From assembly GCA_033220425.1 (NCBI GenBank), contig CM065646.1, forward strand, positions 4,409,501-4,473,500: 64,000 bases of DNA, read 5' to 3'. How positions within the stretch are numbered: position 1 is the stretch's first letter; each line of letters starts with the position of its first letter. Both the position numbers and the translations under genes were made by a program. This stretch comes from Lepraria neglecta (taxonomy: Eukaryota; Ascomycota; Lecanoromycetes; Lecanorales; Stereocaulaceae). The notes under the pieces are model-generated. The model worked only from the letters and a program-made list of their open reading frames with translations. It did no database searches and was not told the origin of the DNA. Shown here piece by piece: positions 11,458-22,758 of the stretch.

Positions 11458-12260
11458 TCAAGCAATCATCAACTTCCCCTCCGCCATCGCCCCCTCATAT
11501 CCTATCACATACACCTCAAAAGTGACCTCCACAAACGACCACCTCGTCAGAAAGTCCGTCACAGCCCTAACCGTATTTCCCCACATCGCCCACTGAATGA
11601 TTTCAGAGTCAGCATTTCCTTTTTGAGACAACCCTTGAGTCGAAAGACATGTTTCATGAGCTGGAAACCTTTGCCCGGCTCAAACGAGGGTATGAATAGG
11701 CGGATGATAGCTCAGACAGGAGAACGTACGGTCATGTGGCTACCGGGCCACACAATTAGTATGACATTGCCAAAGCTGTACTGCACATCTCGTGTCCCCA
11801 TGCGCGTTTCACCTCCGCCTGGCATATGTTGATGGTCCATAACATCATTGGTAGCTTCGAGGAGGGCGTATCGTGAGGGATCTAGATGACGAATTAGTCG
11901 ATGCTAGTGGGTGGAGACGCAGGAGAGCTTTGAGCGTTGGACGGATACGACCTACTTCTCAAGGGAAGGGCCGTAGTTGGAGAACTTGAGGGTTTGGCCT
12001 GGAAAGGAGCGTGGCACTCCCATGGTCCAGGGGTCGGAAGGGAGCGCGCTGTCGTGTACGTCAGTAGCTGGTAACGTAGGTTCGCGAGCATCGACGTACT
12101 TCGATGAGGTGGTGAGAGTAAAATTCAATGGGAGGGTCAGGTTTTCATTGATGCTGCTTTGTAATGACGGATTTGAGACGGAGAGAGCAGGGAGTGAAAC
12201 TGCAAGACAGCTGTAGAGCTGGAGTGCGATCGCAAGGTATGGAGATTTAAGGTGATGCAT
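11458..12260 (-). CDS. Small secreted protein, unknown function; junction of exons 1 and 2 does not keep frame
   Basis: No known family. Exon 1 (12260 to about 11956) starts with a clear signal peptide (MHHLKSPYLAIALQLYSCLAVSLPA), then a Ser/Asn-rich segment with N-glycosylation sequons and KFSNYGPSLEK. Exon 2 (11881..11730) encodes SRYALLEATNDVMDH to ILIVWPGSHMT. Exon 3 (11592..11458, after a 137-nt intron) encodes WAMWGNTVRAVTDFL to the stop. The order fits a common type of about 200-aa fungal secreted protein ending in a WGxW-like block. The only sensible donor after exon 1 (GTAGGT) leaves phase 2, whereas the CTAG acceptor before exon 2 needs phase 1. Either the gene has a one-base lesion or an unusual splice site is used. 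Confidence 0.6.
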
Positions 12261-12605
12261 TGCAGAGGATCATTGCAGAAGATCATGATCCACGAAAAGA
12301 GCAGAGGATTTCGAGGCGACAGGATTTCTCTGTCGCTTCTGTTAGTGGGCTCCCTTGCGCGTTTCAAGTATACCAGAGCCGCCATGTAGGCGCAACTTCT
12401 CATTTAGTAACATTTTCTTTTGTGTTCGGTGCATTCGCTTGTAGACAAGTCTTCAGCGCTTGACCTTCAATTCGGCATATCATTGCGGGTATTGTGTCGC
12501 AAGTTGTTGTACAAATTCCATCATCAAGCTCCGAACGTCGTTGAAAACATTAGCAGCCTTACTACCGTTCTCGTAGAAACGCCACTCTCCTGCTCATAAC
12601 AGGTA
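12261..12605. other. Intergenic region between two minus-strand genes
   Basis: A 345-bp gap holding the 3' flank of OSH3 and the promoter region of the small secreted protein. No ORF of substance and no repeat or RNA gene was seen. Confidence 0.35.
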
Positions 12606-15600
12606 TCAATCAACATCGAAAATCCTCTCCACTCCCTCCCACTGTCCTTTAACACGCTGCTCCCAGTAGTTCTCTTTCCCTTCTTTCGCAACCCACACCT
12701 CTTCGCCTCCATCCGCACCCTCAACCCTCTCAAACCATTTCGGCATCCACATTGTACCGTTATCTTCCATAGCCTTACGTCTGTTTCGCTGCGCGTCCTC
12801 CAATTTTGCTTTCACTGCTTCTGCGGTATCAAGGTCTCCATCTTCTGCAGCGCGCTGGTCGGGTCGTAGTCTGCTATCCGTAGGTGGCAGCTTGTCTTTC
12901 TCGAGTGCCGTGATTTCATTCAGAGAAGCGGCGAAAGTAGTAAAGCCGTAGCGCTTCGCGGCATCTGGAGGTAGGTTGGCTGCTTCCCAGATGGGAGGCT
13001 CGTTGGATTTCACGTTTCCGTGCTCGGTGGCTTGTAGAGAGGAGGTCCATTTGCCGGTCAAGCCGAGCGGTAGCTCATCGCCGTAGGAGTCGAAGGTCTG
13101 AACGCCAACGTCTTCGCTACGACCAGAGAACATCCCCTTAGCTTTGAAGGTGACGATGGCTTTTTCACCCGTAGACTCATTGACGACGAACATGGTGCCG
13201 ACAGGCTCGACATATTTCTCTCCAGCGATAATGTTTCGCAGAAAGTTTGTGGCAGGAGTCCAACTGAACCGATCGCCCGACGGGTACAAGGTAATTCGAA
13301 ACTTGCCCTCCGTAGTCAGCTCAGCAGACTTGCCCCAAAATTTCTGGATAGGTAGAGGTGAGTGTGTAACTGTCCACCTTTCGCTTTCGGCCTGGCACGC
13401 CATGCGGAGGGGACGGTGAGAAACCTTTTCAGCGATGAAGCGGAAGCCTTTGTCTTCGCGTACGAGTTCGAAGGTTTCGCCTAGCATGGGGTTGAAAGGC
13501 TTCCGAATAGAGCGCTCTTTGACGCGTGTACTGGAGAGCTGGGAGATTGCAAATGCGGTGACATAGATTAATAGTTCGTTGCTCGACCTAGGCTTGCTTG
13601 CAGCCTCATCGAGGAGAGTCGAATATTCTAGTGCTTCGGACACACGCTGAAGGAGAGAAATTGGCTCATTCGCTGATACCGGCATTGAGATCGTAGAGAA
13701 GTCCTTGCCAACATTCTTACGCAGGAAGCCAATCAGGCTAGGTGGCATGATCGTAGAGACCGTCACTGTGTTTCTTCTCTTGACGTTTTGTGCAGGTAGT
13801 GGTGTGAGTGATTTCGGCTTAGCAGGGAACGCCGGTGTAGCTCTATCAGGCGATGTCTTCCGTTTTCCTACCCTTCTTGGCTCCTCGACATCGCTGGCAG
13901 AGGATTCGTCATCGCTGTTAAAACCGTGGTCCTCTTCGTCGCCTTCTTCATCGCTCTCATGATGGATGTTTAGCAGTTGTGACTCGTTCACACCTTCAGC
14001 ATCAAAGAATTCGTCGTCTCCCTGCGTATCGATACTGTATCGAGAGGCTGTAATCGTTACTTGTGGCGCTCGGCGCTGCTTGCTTTCGGTAAAGACCGAA
14101 CCAAAATCTGCTACAATAGAGTCGAGATCTCGGAGTAAGGCCATGCAGCGCTCGTGCAAACCCTCCTCCTCGGGATGACTTTCCAATGGCTTGCTTTCGG
14201 CAACGAACGACGTTGTTCTGATTGGAGTAGGAGGACCGGTCTTTGCAGACTTCGTAGAAGGCGTCGCAGAAAAGCTTCGATACGATCCCGGCATCGGCCT
14301 ATCACTGCTTTGCTTACGTCTCCAGAATGGTTTCCGTTCGCCCTCGCCGAAATACCCATTGGGCAAGCTTTGCTCAGAAGGACTCCCAGAGTTGCTCGAA
14401 GCACTAGATATGGGATTTGAATCCTGACGCGCAAAAGCTGGCTGCGGTGCACCCAATGGTAAGTACTTTGGGTCAGTATCTATAGCCAAATTTCTTGCTG
14501 CGTCTCGTGAACCTCGTACTCGCTTCACAATATCCTCGACTTTAGACCACTCTTTCTCGTCTTCAGGGTTGAGTGGTGCATTAGACGTTTTTCTACTATG
14601 AGAATTTGTCCTCGTTACCGGAGCCGGTGTAGCTGGACTTGCAGGTGTCCTTGCGAGCTCCAAAGCACGTTTCCACGCTTCGAAATCCTTGAGACACCCA
14701 GCCTTAAGGTGCCATATTTCAGCTCCGGAATCTATACTAATTTGTCTCGTCTTCGCATTCGCACCTATAGCAGCCAGTGACAGCGGCACTGAGCCTCTTA
14801 CTGCCTGTGTATTCCGATTCTGGTAGTATGAAAGCGTAGCTGAGGCATAGTCGAGAGAGAAGAATCTGCGGGCCCAGCCCTGATGCCTTTTCCGGCGTCT
14901 CTTCTGCAAAACACCAGTAAAAAAGTTTGACCCAATACTAGTCTGGCTCTCATCTGGACTCCTTTTCCGGAGCTCGTCGGAGCCTCGGTGGGTTTCTGTT
15001 GTAGATGGGGCGAGCTGGCTGACAGACTCCAAGGAGCCACGTTTCAATGGAGCTTTCCTGGTATTCAACGTGTCTTTCAGACTTGATGTGCTTTCAGACG
15101 AGCTTTGTATATGATGCATATGGTGGTTTGCTTGTGGAGGCGCGTTTGTAGGGTAGGTCAGCAAGACAAAGGTTGCTGACTTTGCGAACGACTTGGCGAA
15201 GGTGTTGTCAAAAACCAGAGCGTACATTCCTCCTTCGTTTGGAGGAACATCATAAGTTCCTGTCGATACTCTGTTGGCTTCACATGTCCCGTACCAGGAT
15301 ATTGGTTTCAGTCCTATGCTCTTCAGCTTTTCTGTCGCTGTAGATGACGCGGTTTTTGATGATTGGGATTCCTGAGGGGCATCTTCAGGGCGCAAAGCCG
15401 GGGTAGGTGGTGGCTCGAAGGTAGATGATGGAAGCTTGGGCGTTGGGGCAGAACCAGAGCCGGGGTGCTTGAAGATGCCGAAGTTTATTGATTTCTTGTC
15501 CGGTCGTATGCTCCAGGATATGGTGTGCTCGCTTTTGACGTTGACCCAGCGCACAAGGTATGACTTCACATGTCAGCCAGTGTGATCAGGCTGATCCTGG

Positions 15601-15644
15601 GGTCATACCTTGCTATGAATCTCGAGCTGTTCCATGCCCGCCAT
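12606..15644 (-). CDS. OSH3: Oxysterol-binding protein homologue, OSH3 type (GOLD-like, PH, FFAT-like, ORD)
   Basis: A lipid-transfer/contact-site protein of the OSBP family. Exon 1 (15644..15609) encodes only MAGMEQLEIHSK; a 45-nt intron precedes the large exon 15563..12606; total 997 aa. A GOLD-like N-terminal domain spans about residues 13-150. The PH domain is at about 223-317 (GVLQKRRRKRHQGWARRFFSLD, ending EAWKRALELA). An acidic region holds EFFDAEG near residue 530, close to the FFAT consensus for binding VAP proteins at the ER. The sterol/PI4P-binding ORD domain runs from about 615 to 975 (KPFNPMLGETFEL). The signature reads EKVSHRPL where sterol-binding homologues have EQVSHHPP. GOLD plus PH plus this variant signature points to Osh3 rather than Osh1/Osh2. 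Confidence 0.93.
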
Positions 15645-17519
15645 TGCGACTTGAGCTCTTGCAGCTTGAACCCTAGAACTACGTCTCCAACACTGCCTCC
15701 TGTATTGCGATGGGTAAGAGGTCTGGGTCCAGCATACTTAGTAGGGGTCTTCTCAGAGCGCAGGAATCAGGATTTCAGGCAGCCTACTTATGAGTAAACA
15801 AGCTCGGACAAGGATGCTCGGCTTAAGGTTTAATTTCATACATGGCCACGGAACTGTTCCGGGCACCAACCAGCAACCACAACGAGCACAACCTCTATGC
15901 AAGTTAAGCTCATCTAACCCACACGTCTCCATATCTCTATATACTGGTAATAATCAGAACCCATGGACGAACTCGGAGCGCGGCTCAAGATCTGCATTTC
16001 CATTTTGAACTTGTCATTGGCCTCCAAGCCCCAGTCTCTTCGACCCAGTGTGCCAACGTCCGAAGTTCCCCTTTGCAGACCCCTCAGAAGGCAAATTTCC
16101 GTATGCCTTGGTCAAATCCGGAAGACCTTGATAATGACAATGCTAAACCTCGGGGATATTAGGCTAGTAGTATCGACGATCCTGACGGCTTAATATTGAT
16201 GATGTTGTCGCATTTTGAAGTGTACTATACTGAGCCAAAATTTTGTCCAATTTGGGCTCTGCAGGTGTCTCAAAAGCCCAAACGCTGGCTTGATTAACAG
16301 CTCATATAGAGTCCCGACTGAAACGTCAGAGTATAAGACGATCCCCTTAAATGGGTATGTTGACTTAAAAGAGATTGAAATATAAGGTGGGTTTTTGGTC
16401 CAGAAGCGACTGCCAAGGGGACTGTCCCGGGCCAGTCTGTTGACTTGAATATTTGGAGACAAGAAAATTGACCGATGGAAAGTCCATTATGAAGCTATGG
16501 AAGGAAACATATGCCCCGAACCCCCTCCCTACAAATCTCATTAGAGAAGCAATGCCAGCGATTCCTAAGGCACTCGGTACTCATTTCATTTGTGTCAAAC
16601 CCCGCAGCATGTGCCTTGAGATAGGAGCAAGCTCAAGCATACTCGTATGCGGAGTCTCTGACAGTGGACTCATTCCATTATAACCCTCAGTCGAAAATTG
16701 GCGATGATCTGTAGTCTACAGATCATCTGGTTGCGCGCCTGCTTGTCTTCCGTGGCAGAATTTGCCATCATTGTTACGTTCATGAGAACGGTCATGAGAA
16801 TGTGAAGAGACGAGAAGAGTGGGCTCGGGGGTAGAATCCTTTCGGTATTGGTCGTAATTCACTCGTCGTTCTAACCGGGTGCTTGGCTGTTTGTACTTCT
16901 TTGAGGTTTCGAGTTGTGGTTTTTGAAGAGGCTAAGGCTATTCTTGCAAGAAAATGCTTAATGTTTCTCATTCTAAAGACTGATGAAATAATCTCTCAAT
17001 TTGTACATATGAACATTGAATTTCACACCTCCCAACGCCTTCAAAATATTTGTATGCCCACTCCTAGCCCCAGCAGCCCATAAGGAAAGAGCAATGCCAG
17101 GGCTCAGAAAAGCACTTTTAATCTGTGTCATGCCCCGCAAATATGCCTTCAAGATGAAAAATGGCTCAGGTAGGGAGAATGCTGGGCGTTGACAGTGTAC
17201 TGCGGACCAAAAAAAAAGCGAGCAAAAAAAAGCTCCTCCGTACGATTCCTTTTTTGATGGTCGTAGTCTACGAACCATTTGATTTGTGATGACTACAATA
17301 GAATCCATAGCGCCATTTCAGGATCAGGAGGCTTGCCGGGGAGAGAAGAAGAGAAGAGAGATGGACGTGGATTTTGTATGCGAATAGTATTCAATTTTAG
17401 ATTTTCTGCTCGGCTTTGCACATGGTACGTAAATAAAGGTGTGAATAAATAATCCTGATTCGGCTGGAAAATCACGCGAAAACCCTCTTCAAATTGTACG
17501 AAAGAACCGTAAAACTCCC
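15645..17519. other. Gene-poor region with decayed sequence
   Basis: This 1.9-kb stretch has no intact gene. It starts with the OSH3 promoter region. Two diverged copies of one sequence (listed separately) lie at about 16550-16670 and 17085-17205 and look like relics of an ankyrin-type gene. The rest has short ORFs with no coherent protein signal and several A/T runs. Confidence 0.5.
16550..17205 (-). repeat. Two diverged copies of an ankyrin-like gene relic
   Basis: Read on the minus strand, about 17205-17085 and about 16670-16550 align in order. Both share cactgtca near the start, then atct(t/c)(g/c)aaggca(t/c)at followed closely by tgcgggg, then (c/t)tgacaca, and ctggcattgct at the end. 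The second copy has stops. The first can be read as ALSLWAAGARSGHTNILKALG, which resembles the helix pair of an ankyrin repeat. Differences are mostly transitions. I infer an old duplication of an ankyrin-protein gene that has since decayed. Confidence 0.45.
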
Positions 17520-19606
17520 TCAAAGCTGCTCGCTGCCCGAAAGTCCTCCATCCTTATCAGTAGTAACACTATACCACACAACCGTCTCGCCCCAAATAGG
17601 CATTTGCGATTTTTCAGTGGGATACGTGATAGGCGTAGCGGAAACGCCAACCACAAGGCCAAGCTCAGGGCTCAATGGAACATTTGCGGCATCCTGTCAT
17701 TCTGAGTCAATGTCGTACTCACAAAGGAGCCTACAGAGTAAAGCCATACCTTTGCGACCTTCCAAGTCAAATTTTCACGCAAAAAATCAGCTACAATCTC
17801 ATCATCAGTAGTATCATGAAACTTCTGCCTCAAAATCTCAGTCAGATCAACAGCTCCAGTCACCGAAAGGTTGCGATCAGCCTGGCCACGGCAATTGGCA
17901 CAATGATTGCGGTTTGATGGTGCCAGGACGCTGACGGTGCCAACGAGATTGGGAGCCATAGCCCATTCGTCAGTATTGGCTGGGGCGTCACCAATGAAGA
18001 TGTGGACGCCCCAAGTCCCGCTGATAGCGAATTGGTTGACGCGGACAAAAGCTTGCCAGTCCGTGCGGACTTGTGGTGGAGGTGCGTCCTTGGGGGCGCC
18101 AGTGTCTTCACCTTTTGAAGGAGCAAGGAAAGAGAACTTGGGTTTGGTGGGTTCGTACAGCTCTCTGTACTGTTCCGTGGCGTACTCGGTCATGGCTTGG
18201 GGATCGTTGATGTATTTCAGAGGTGTTTCCTTGTAGTAGTATCCTAAAAGGAAAGTTGAGGCGACCTCTTTCTGCGATTCGGCGGTGAAGTAGTCTTTGC
18301 GGACGGCTGACTGATGGAAAGGTTCCAAGTTGGAAGCGCCGGAGTCGTTGATGCCTTGCCTCTCGGTGTAGCGGTCCATGTTGGCCTGCAGTGTGTCTAT
18401 GACACAGTTTGGGTGGATGGCCTGCCAAATGGCGGCCAGGCGGTCAATATTGGTATGATGCAGCCAGAAGATTGGGTCGAAAGAACTTGAGTAGACATCG
18501 GTCATATTTCCAGTGGGTGCTGTGGTAGTGTCCTCTGTTCCTATGAAGTTATGCACCGTGTTGTGAGCATCCTCCAAAGAGGGATAGTTAGTTGGATCAG
18601 TCTTCTTTTTCCAAGCAGTGCAAGAAAATTGACCAAAGTCATTGATCGACATGATGTTGAAGACCTCCTTCTGGAGAGCGGGACCTCTTTTGAAGATTTG
18701 ATCGTCAGCCACATACATCTGGTTCTCGCCTTTCGCATTCGGGCACCGCTTGGACTCCGTCCAAACCTCTGGTGATCCTAGCTCCTTGTACAACATCTTT
18801 GTAGCGTAGTCTGAGGTATATTCGTAGGAATACAAGGGGTTATGGATCGATTGGACAGTTGTAGCTCCTTCCTCTGAATCGGGAACTTCGACATCTATCA
18901 TCTCCTGTTTTGTGACTTCTGGAAGATGACCGCTGACCGCCCAGTCCCAGTACCTGTGTAGTCATTGGTACCATTCGATAATCCACCAGTGGGCGGTGTC
19001 TACTTACGGCAGCCGTACTTGTTCGAGAGCTTCGGCATACTCTCTGGCTTTTGGCCCAGTGAATCCTTCAGCTATTTTCTCGGCGTATGCAAAGATGATT
19101 TGCTTTAACAGAGTCAACATGATAGTATCCTGTCATTTTGAATCATGGAACCCAACATACCTCATAAAGTGCCAAGTAAGGTCTGTGCCATGGCACAAAG
19201 AGAACACTTCGGTGCGTGCAGTAGCCAGCCTGGATATTAGGGTAGGCTGGAGGGGTAGGATCATTCTGCCAGGACTCGAACGGCACGCCATGAATACCTC
19301 GGAGAGTGTTCAGTAAGGATCATTTGCAAAGCCAGGAGCAAGAAGAGCCAAACCAGTCACTTGAAAGTAGCTTGTGCCATCATCATTATCCGGATCGACC
19401 TCGGCATTGCCGTCTTTTTGCCAATTGGAAAGAGCTTGAATGTAAAGATTGAATACTAAAGGGTGCTTTGACTGCAGCTCGTCGACAGGCAGCCGAAGAG
19501 CAGGTTTGCCACCACGGGTGTGTATCCCTGAGATAGGGGTGGGTGATGGGATGACAGGGCTGCTTGCTTGTTCAGACAAGAGAACTTTTTCGGGATTTGA
19601 GGCCAT
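17520..19606 (-). CDS. Tyrosinase (polyphenol oxidase)
   Basis: A type-3 copper enzyme that hydroxylates monophenols and oxidises diphenols to quinones, feeding melanin-type pigment formation. Exons are 19606..19354, 19297..19161, 19102..19008, 18953..17750 and 17693..17520, giving 620 aa; all four introns are 54-58 nt. The CuA site is H87 (GIHG), H113 and H122 (FVPWHRPYLALYE). Cys111 in GYCTH is placed for the Cys-His thioether bond of fungal tyrosinases. PYWDWA follows at about 162. The CuB site is H292 and H296 (DAHNTVHNF) and H328 (DPIFWLHHTNID). About 280 residues after CuB form the lid/C-terminal domain. No signal peptide is seen, so it is probably intracellular and made as a latent pro-enzyme. 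No pigment-pathway genes are adjacent. Confidence 0.94.
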
Positions 19607-21395
19607 GGTTTTAGATTTGCTCTGATATCCAGGAACTGAGAAGACTTCGAGGGAATTCAGCCCTCTTTATAGCAGCTTTACGCAGAAGGTTCAGCTCATA
19701 GAGCGTTGAGGGCGTAAAAGAAAGGTTTTGGCGTTAGCCTCTTGAGGACGTTGAGTGTCACGCAAGGACTCAAATGCAAGTCAAGGCGGTGACGAGAGGC
19801 TTGAGACACACCATCGTATTCTGTAGAGTACCACCAACGACGAATCACAGATAAAGATGGCTTAAGCTCTTTTCCATAATACGATAGTGTAGACCCCGTT
19901 ACGGACAGACGGCATGCGGGAGGAGCCAGTGGCTGGCTGAAAATGCAAAGAAGATGATGACGTTTCAAGCCAACTGCAGGGAATGGCTGACAGACATGGC
20001 TCTAGAACAGGCTGGGGGCGCGGGGAAGAGACTTTGCATAACCTTTCAAGGAAGGTGGCTTGCTAACGACCTGTGGTAAGACCACAAGGTAAGATGCAAA
20101 AACGGAACTAATGAGTGGGCCAAAGTCTGAGGCTGGCTGAAAGAAAGCCTACGGTGAGGTCAGTGCTGACACGTTCTGGAGCTGGTTGGATCCCAGTAAA
20201 CCTTGCAGTCCAGATGAATGACCGGTGAAGCTTTTGACAGCTCGAGGCCAAGCAAAGGATGTTGTTATAAGGCACTTCGACTCGAACGAGGGTCTTGGCT
20301 TTCTTGCAACCGGGTAACACATGGACCTGGCACTTTCCGTGTAGCTCCCAGGTGGGGCTTGAGCCTAGACAACGGCATCCCTTTGGGCGGCCTCTTCCAG
20401 CAGCGATTGCACCCATCAGAAGTTATTGGTCGGAGTCGGAGCTGAGCTGTCAAAGTCAGCAGGCCAAGTAAAAGGCGGGGCGTGCTCGGCCGACTTAGCA
20501 CTTCTGTAGAAAGTGACAGCTTTACTCGGACGAGCCATCACGATGCGGTGACTCAATGAGATGCAGATTCTTGGGGGAATACAACCATCTATATAGTCAA
20601 CAGCGATTGCTGCTGAGCATGTTTGAGCGCATTGAACACATGCAAGGCAATTGGAACCGAGCACTTGCATGTCCTCTGGGCCTACTTGAGGTATCAAGAC
20701 TTTGGGCGTCGTTGATAATAACGCCCCTTTTCAACACGAATGAACGACAAGCATGGCTTCAATTTTAGCCCCACCAACCTAAGCCTGATAGGGCCGTTTC
20801 AACGCTTTGAGCATGTGGTGTTGAAGACGCGCCTCCAAACGTTCAGAACCAACCAAAGCCGCCCCACTAGCCTAAGCCTAGTTGAGCGGTTTCAACACTT
20901 TGAGCGTTGAACGTCGTGGTGTTGAAAGTGATCTGAACATGGTGTGATTGATGGAAATGATCCGGGTGATCCGGATGATCTGGGGATGGTTTTCAGGTGG
21001 AAATGCTCTGGGGACGGAGGAAAGGGTATCCAGATCATCAGAGTGTCAACATGATCCCAACACCGTGTCAAGAGGATTTTCATGTCTACACCATATCAAG
21101 ACCATCCTTATGTGGAGACAATTTCCATGTCATGAACATTTTTGTGTCAAAAGAGCCTACGACGCCCGACGGCCAAAGTTTTCAAACCCGAGAAATCTCC
21201 AATAAGGCTTAGCGCCCGGAGAATCTTCGGCTTTCGGGCGCGTTCTGAGCTTCTGACGCGTCGGTGCCAGACAAGGAGCCTTTGAGTGTGACAGGCTCCA
21301 CAAGGCAAACAAATTTAAGGCAACCCCGGAGCACTCGAACCCTCCCTCCTTCACATCTTATCCATCATCTATCACAGTACAGAATTACAGACAAT
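19607..21395. other. Gene-poor region between tyrosinase and ECO1
   Basis: A 1.8-kb stretch with the divergent promoters of tyrosinase (left) and ECO1 (right). No ORF has protein character. An imperfect tandem duplication near 20774-20930 is listed separately. Between 20940 and 21060 there are repeated GATGATCxGG strings. I see no RNA gene. Confidence 0.45.
20770..20930. repeat. Imperfect tandem duplication
   Basis: The string cctaagcctgatagggccg at about 20778 is followed by tttcaacgctttgagc and tggtgttgaag. The same order recurs from about 20870 as cctaagcctagttgagcgg, tttcaacactttgagc and tggtgttgaaag. The units are about 90-95 bp apart, with small indels. No coding potential is seen, so this looks like an ordinary local duplication or the edge of an eroded repeat element. 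Confidence 0.6.
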
Positions 21396-22742
21396 ATGGC
21401 TTTCGGAGTCTCGAACTCCTTTAAAAGGTACGTCCCAGCTCTCCAAACGTCAATCTGCTATTGATTCTAAAAGCTGCACAGGGGCACTGTCAAAACCTAC
21501 TCCAGGCAGCGGGTGCGACCCGAGCACGGCTATGATACTGATCGCCCTCGCAAAAGAATACGTATGGATATGACAGGCACCATAATAGAAGAGAATCTTG
21601 GTGCCCCTCAGGAAGTCAAACCACCGCAAGAAAAGACCGTGGAGGGTGCAAGCGCCCCACCGAAGACCTCTGAAGCTCCAGCATCCTCTGTCACGGCGCC
21701 CTCAAGTCCAGCTGCTGCAGAACGCGCTCTTTTCTCCTCCGACGCGCTCCAAGACGGTGACTCCGAGCTCTCATCCCCGCCTTCTTCTCCACCACCACTT
21801 CCGTCGCCAAAACCAGCCTCGCGCAAACCCGCCTTCTCTTTCCTCAAACGCAAGCGACCTGCTGTTGATGACGGCTCCGCGAGTGAGCCCTTATCCGACA
21901 TTACACATAATGCTCGCAAGATGCCAAGGGTGACAAAGAGGGCCATGACGCAGATGCATATCGACCTAGGAGGCGAGGTGCGAAAGACATGCAGGGCATG
22001 CGGTATGGAGTATATCCCATCGGTTAAAGAAGATGCGGCACTGCACAGCAAGTATTGCGCGATGAACGTCGGAGGCGTGGATATGGGAAAAACCTTCTTG
22101 AAGGATGACAGCGTGAAAAGGATACGGTCGGAGAGAGCTGCTTGGAGCGAGAGGGAGATGGTGGTGATGGTCGACCGCAAAAGCTCTTTAGCAGCAAGAA
22201 ACAGGGTGGAGAAGGTGCTGGAGGTTGTAAATGCTGAGTTATCGTCTGCAAACATTGAAGATGAGCACTTATGGGGTGCGCTGGACCCTGAGAAGAAAAT
22301 CATTGAGACGCGAAGACGTGGTGGGGAGGGCCCGGACAAGAGAGGGGATCGCTACAAGACATTCCTATATATGGTCGATGATAAGTGTGTTGGTTTCTGT
22401 CTGGCTGAGAAGATTAGCAGCGCTTTCCCAGTGGTCCGCTTAAAGGCTGGTGAAGACCAGGAGAATGAGGTCTTGGCAACATCAAAAAGCTCCTCTGTTT
22501 CGGTGTCGACCTCCGCTGATGTTGCTCTGCTTGGTGTCTCTCGAATATGGGTATCAAAATCACAGCGTGGTCGAGGTCTGGCTGTTGATCTGCTGGATTG
22601 TGCTCGGAGCAACTTCTTTTACGGGGTTGAAGCGCCGAAGAATTTGGTGGCCTTTAGCCAGCCCACAGAGAGCGGAGGGCGGCTGGCGGAGCGCTGGTTT
22701 GAGGCAGAGACAGGATGGCATGTATACCGTGGAGACGAGTGA
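21396..22742 (+). CDS. ECO1: Cohesin acetyltransferase ECO1/CTF7
   Basis: Acetylates cohesin Smc3 during S phase to establish sister-chromatid cohesion. Exons are 21396..21427 and 21482..22742 (54-nt intron), giving 430 aa. The tiny first exon encodes MAFGVSNSFKR, and the frame continues GTVKTYSRQR, a PIP-box-like and basic start typical of Eco1. A Ser/Pro-rich linker with basic patches follows. The C2H2-type zinc finger is at about residues 160-190 (CRACGMEYIPS, H in ALHSKYC). The GNAT domain ends the protein with LLGVSRIWVSKSQRGRGLAVDLLD, which contains the acetyl-CoA-binding R-x-x-G-x-A loop, then AFSQPTESGGRLAERW. Its stop is only 16 bp from the stop of the convergent neighbour. Confidence 0.95.
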
Positions 22743-22758
22743 ACTCGTAGCGTTTGGA

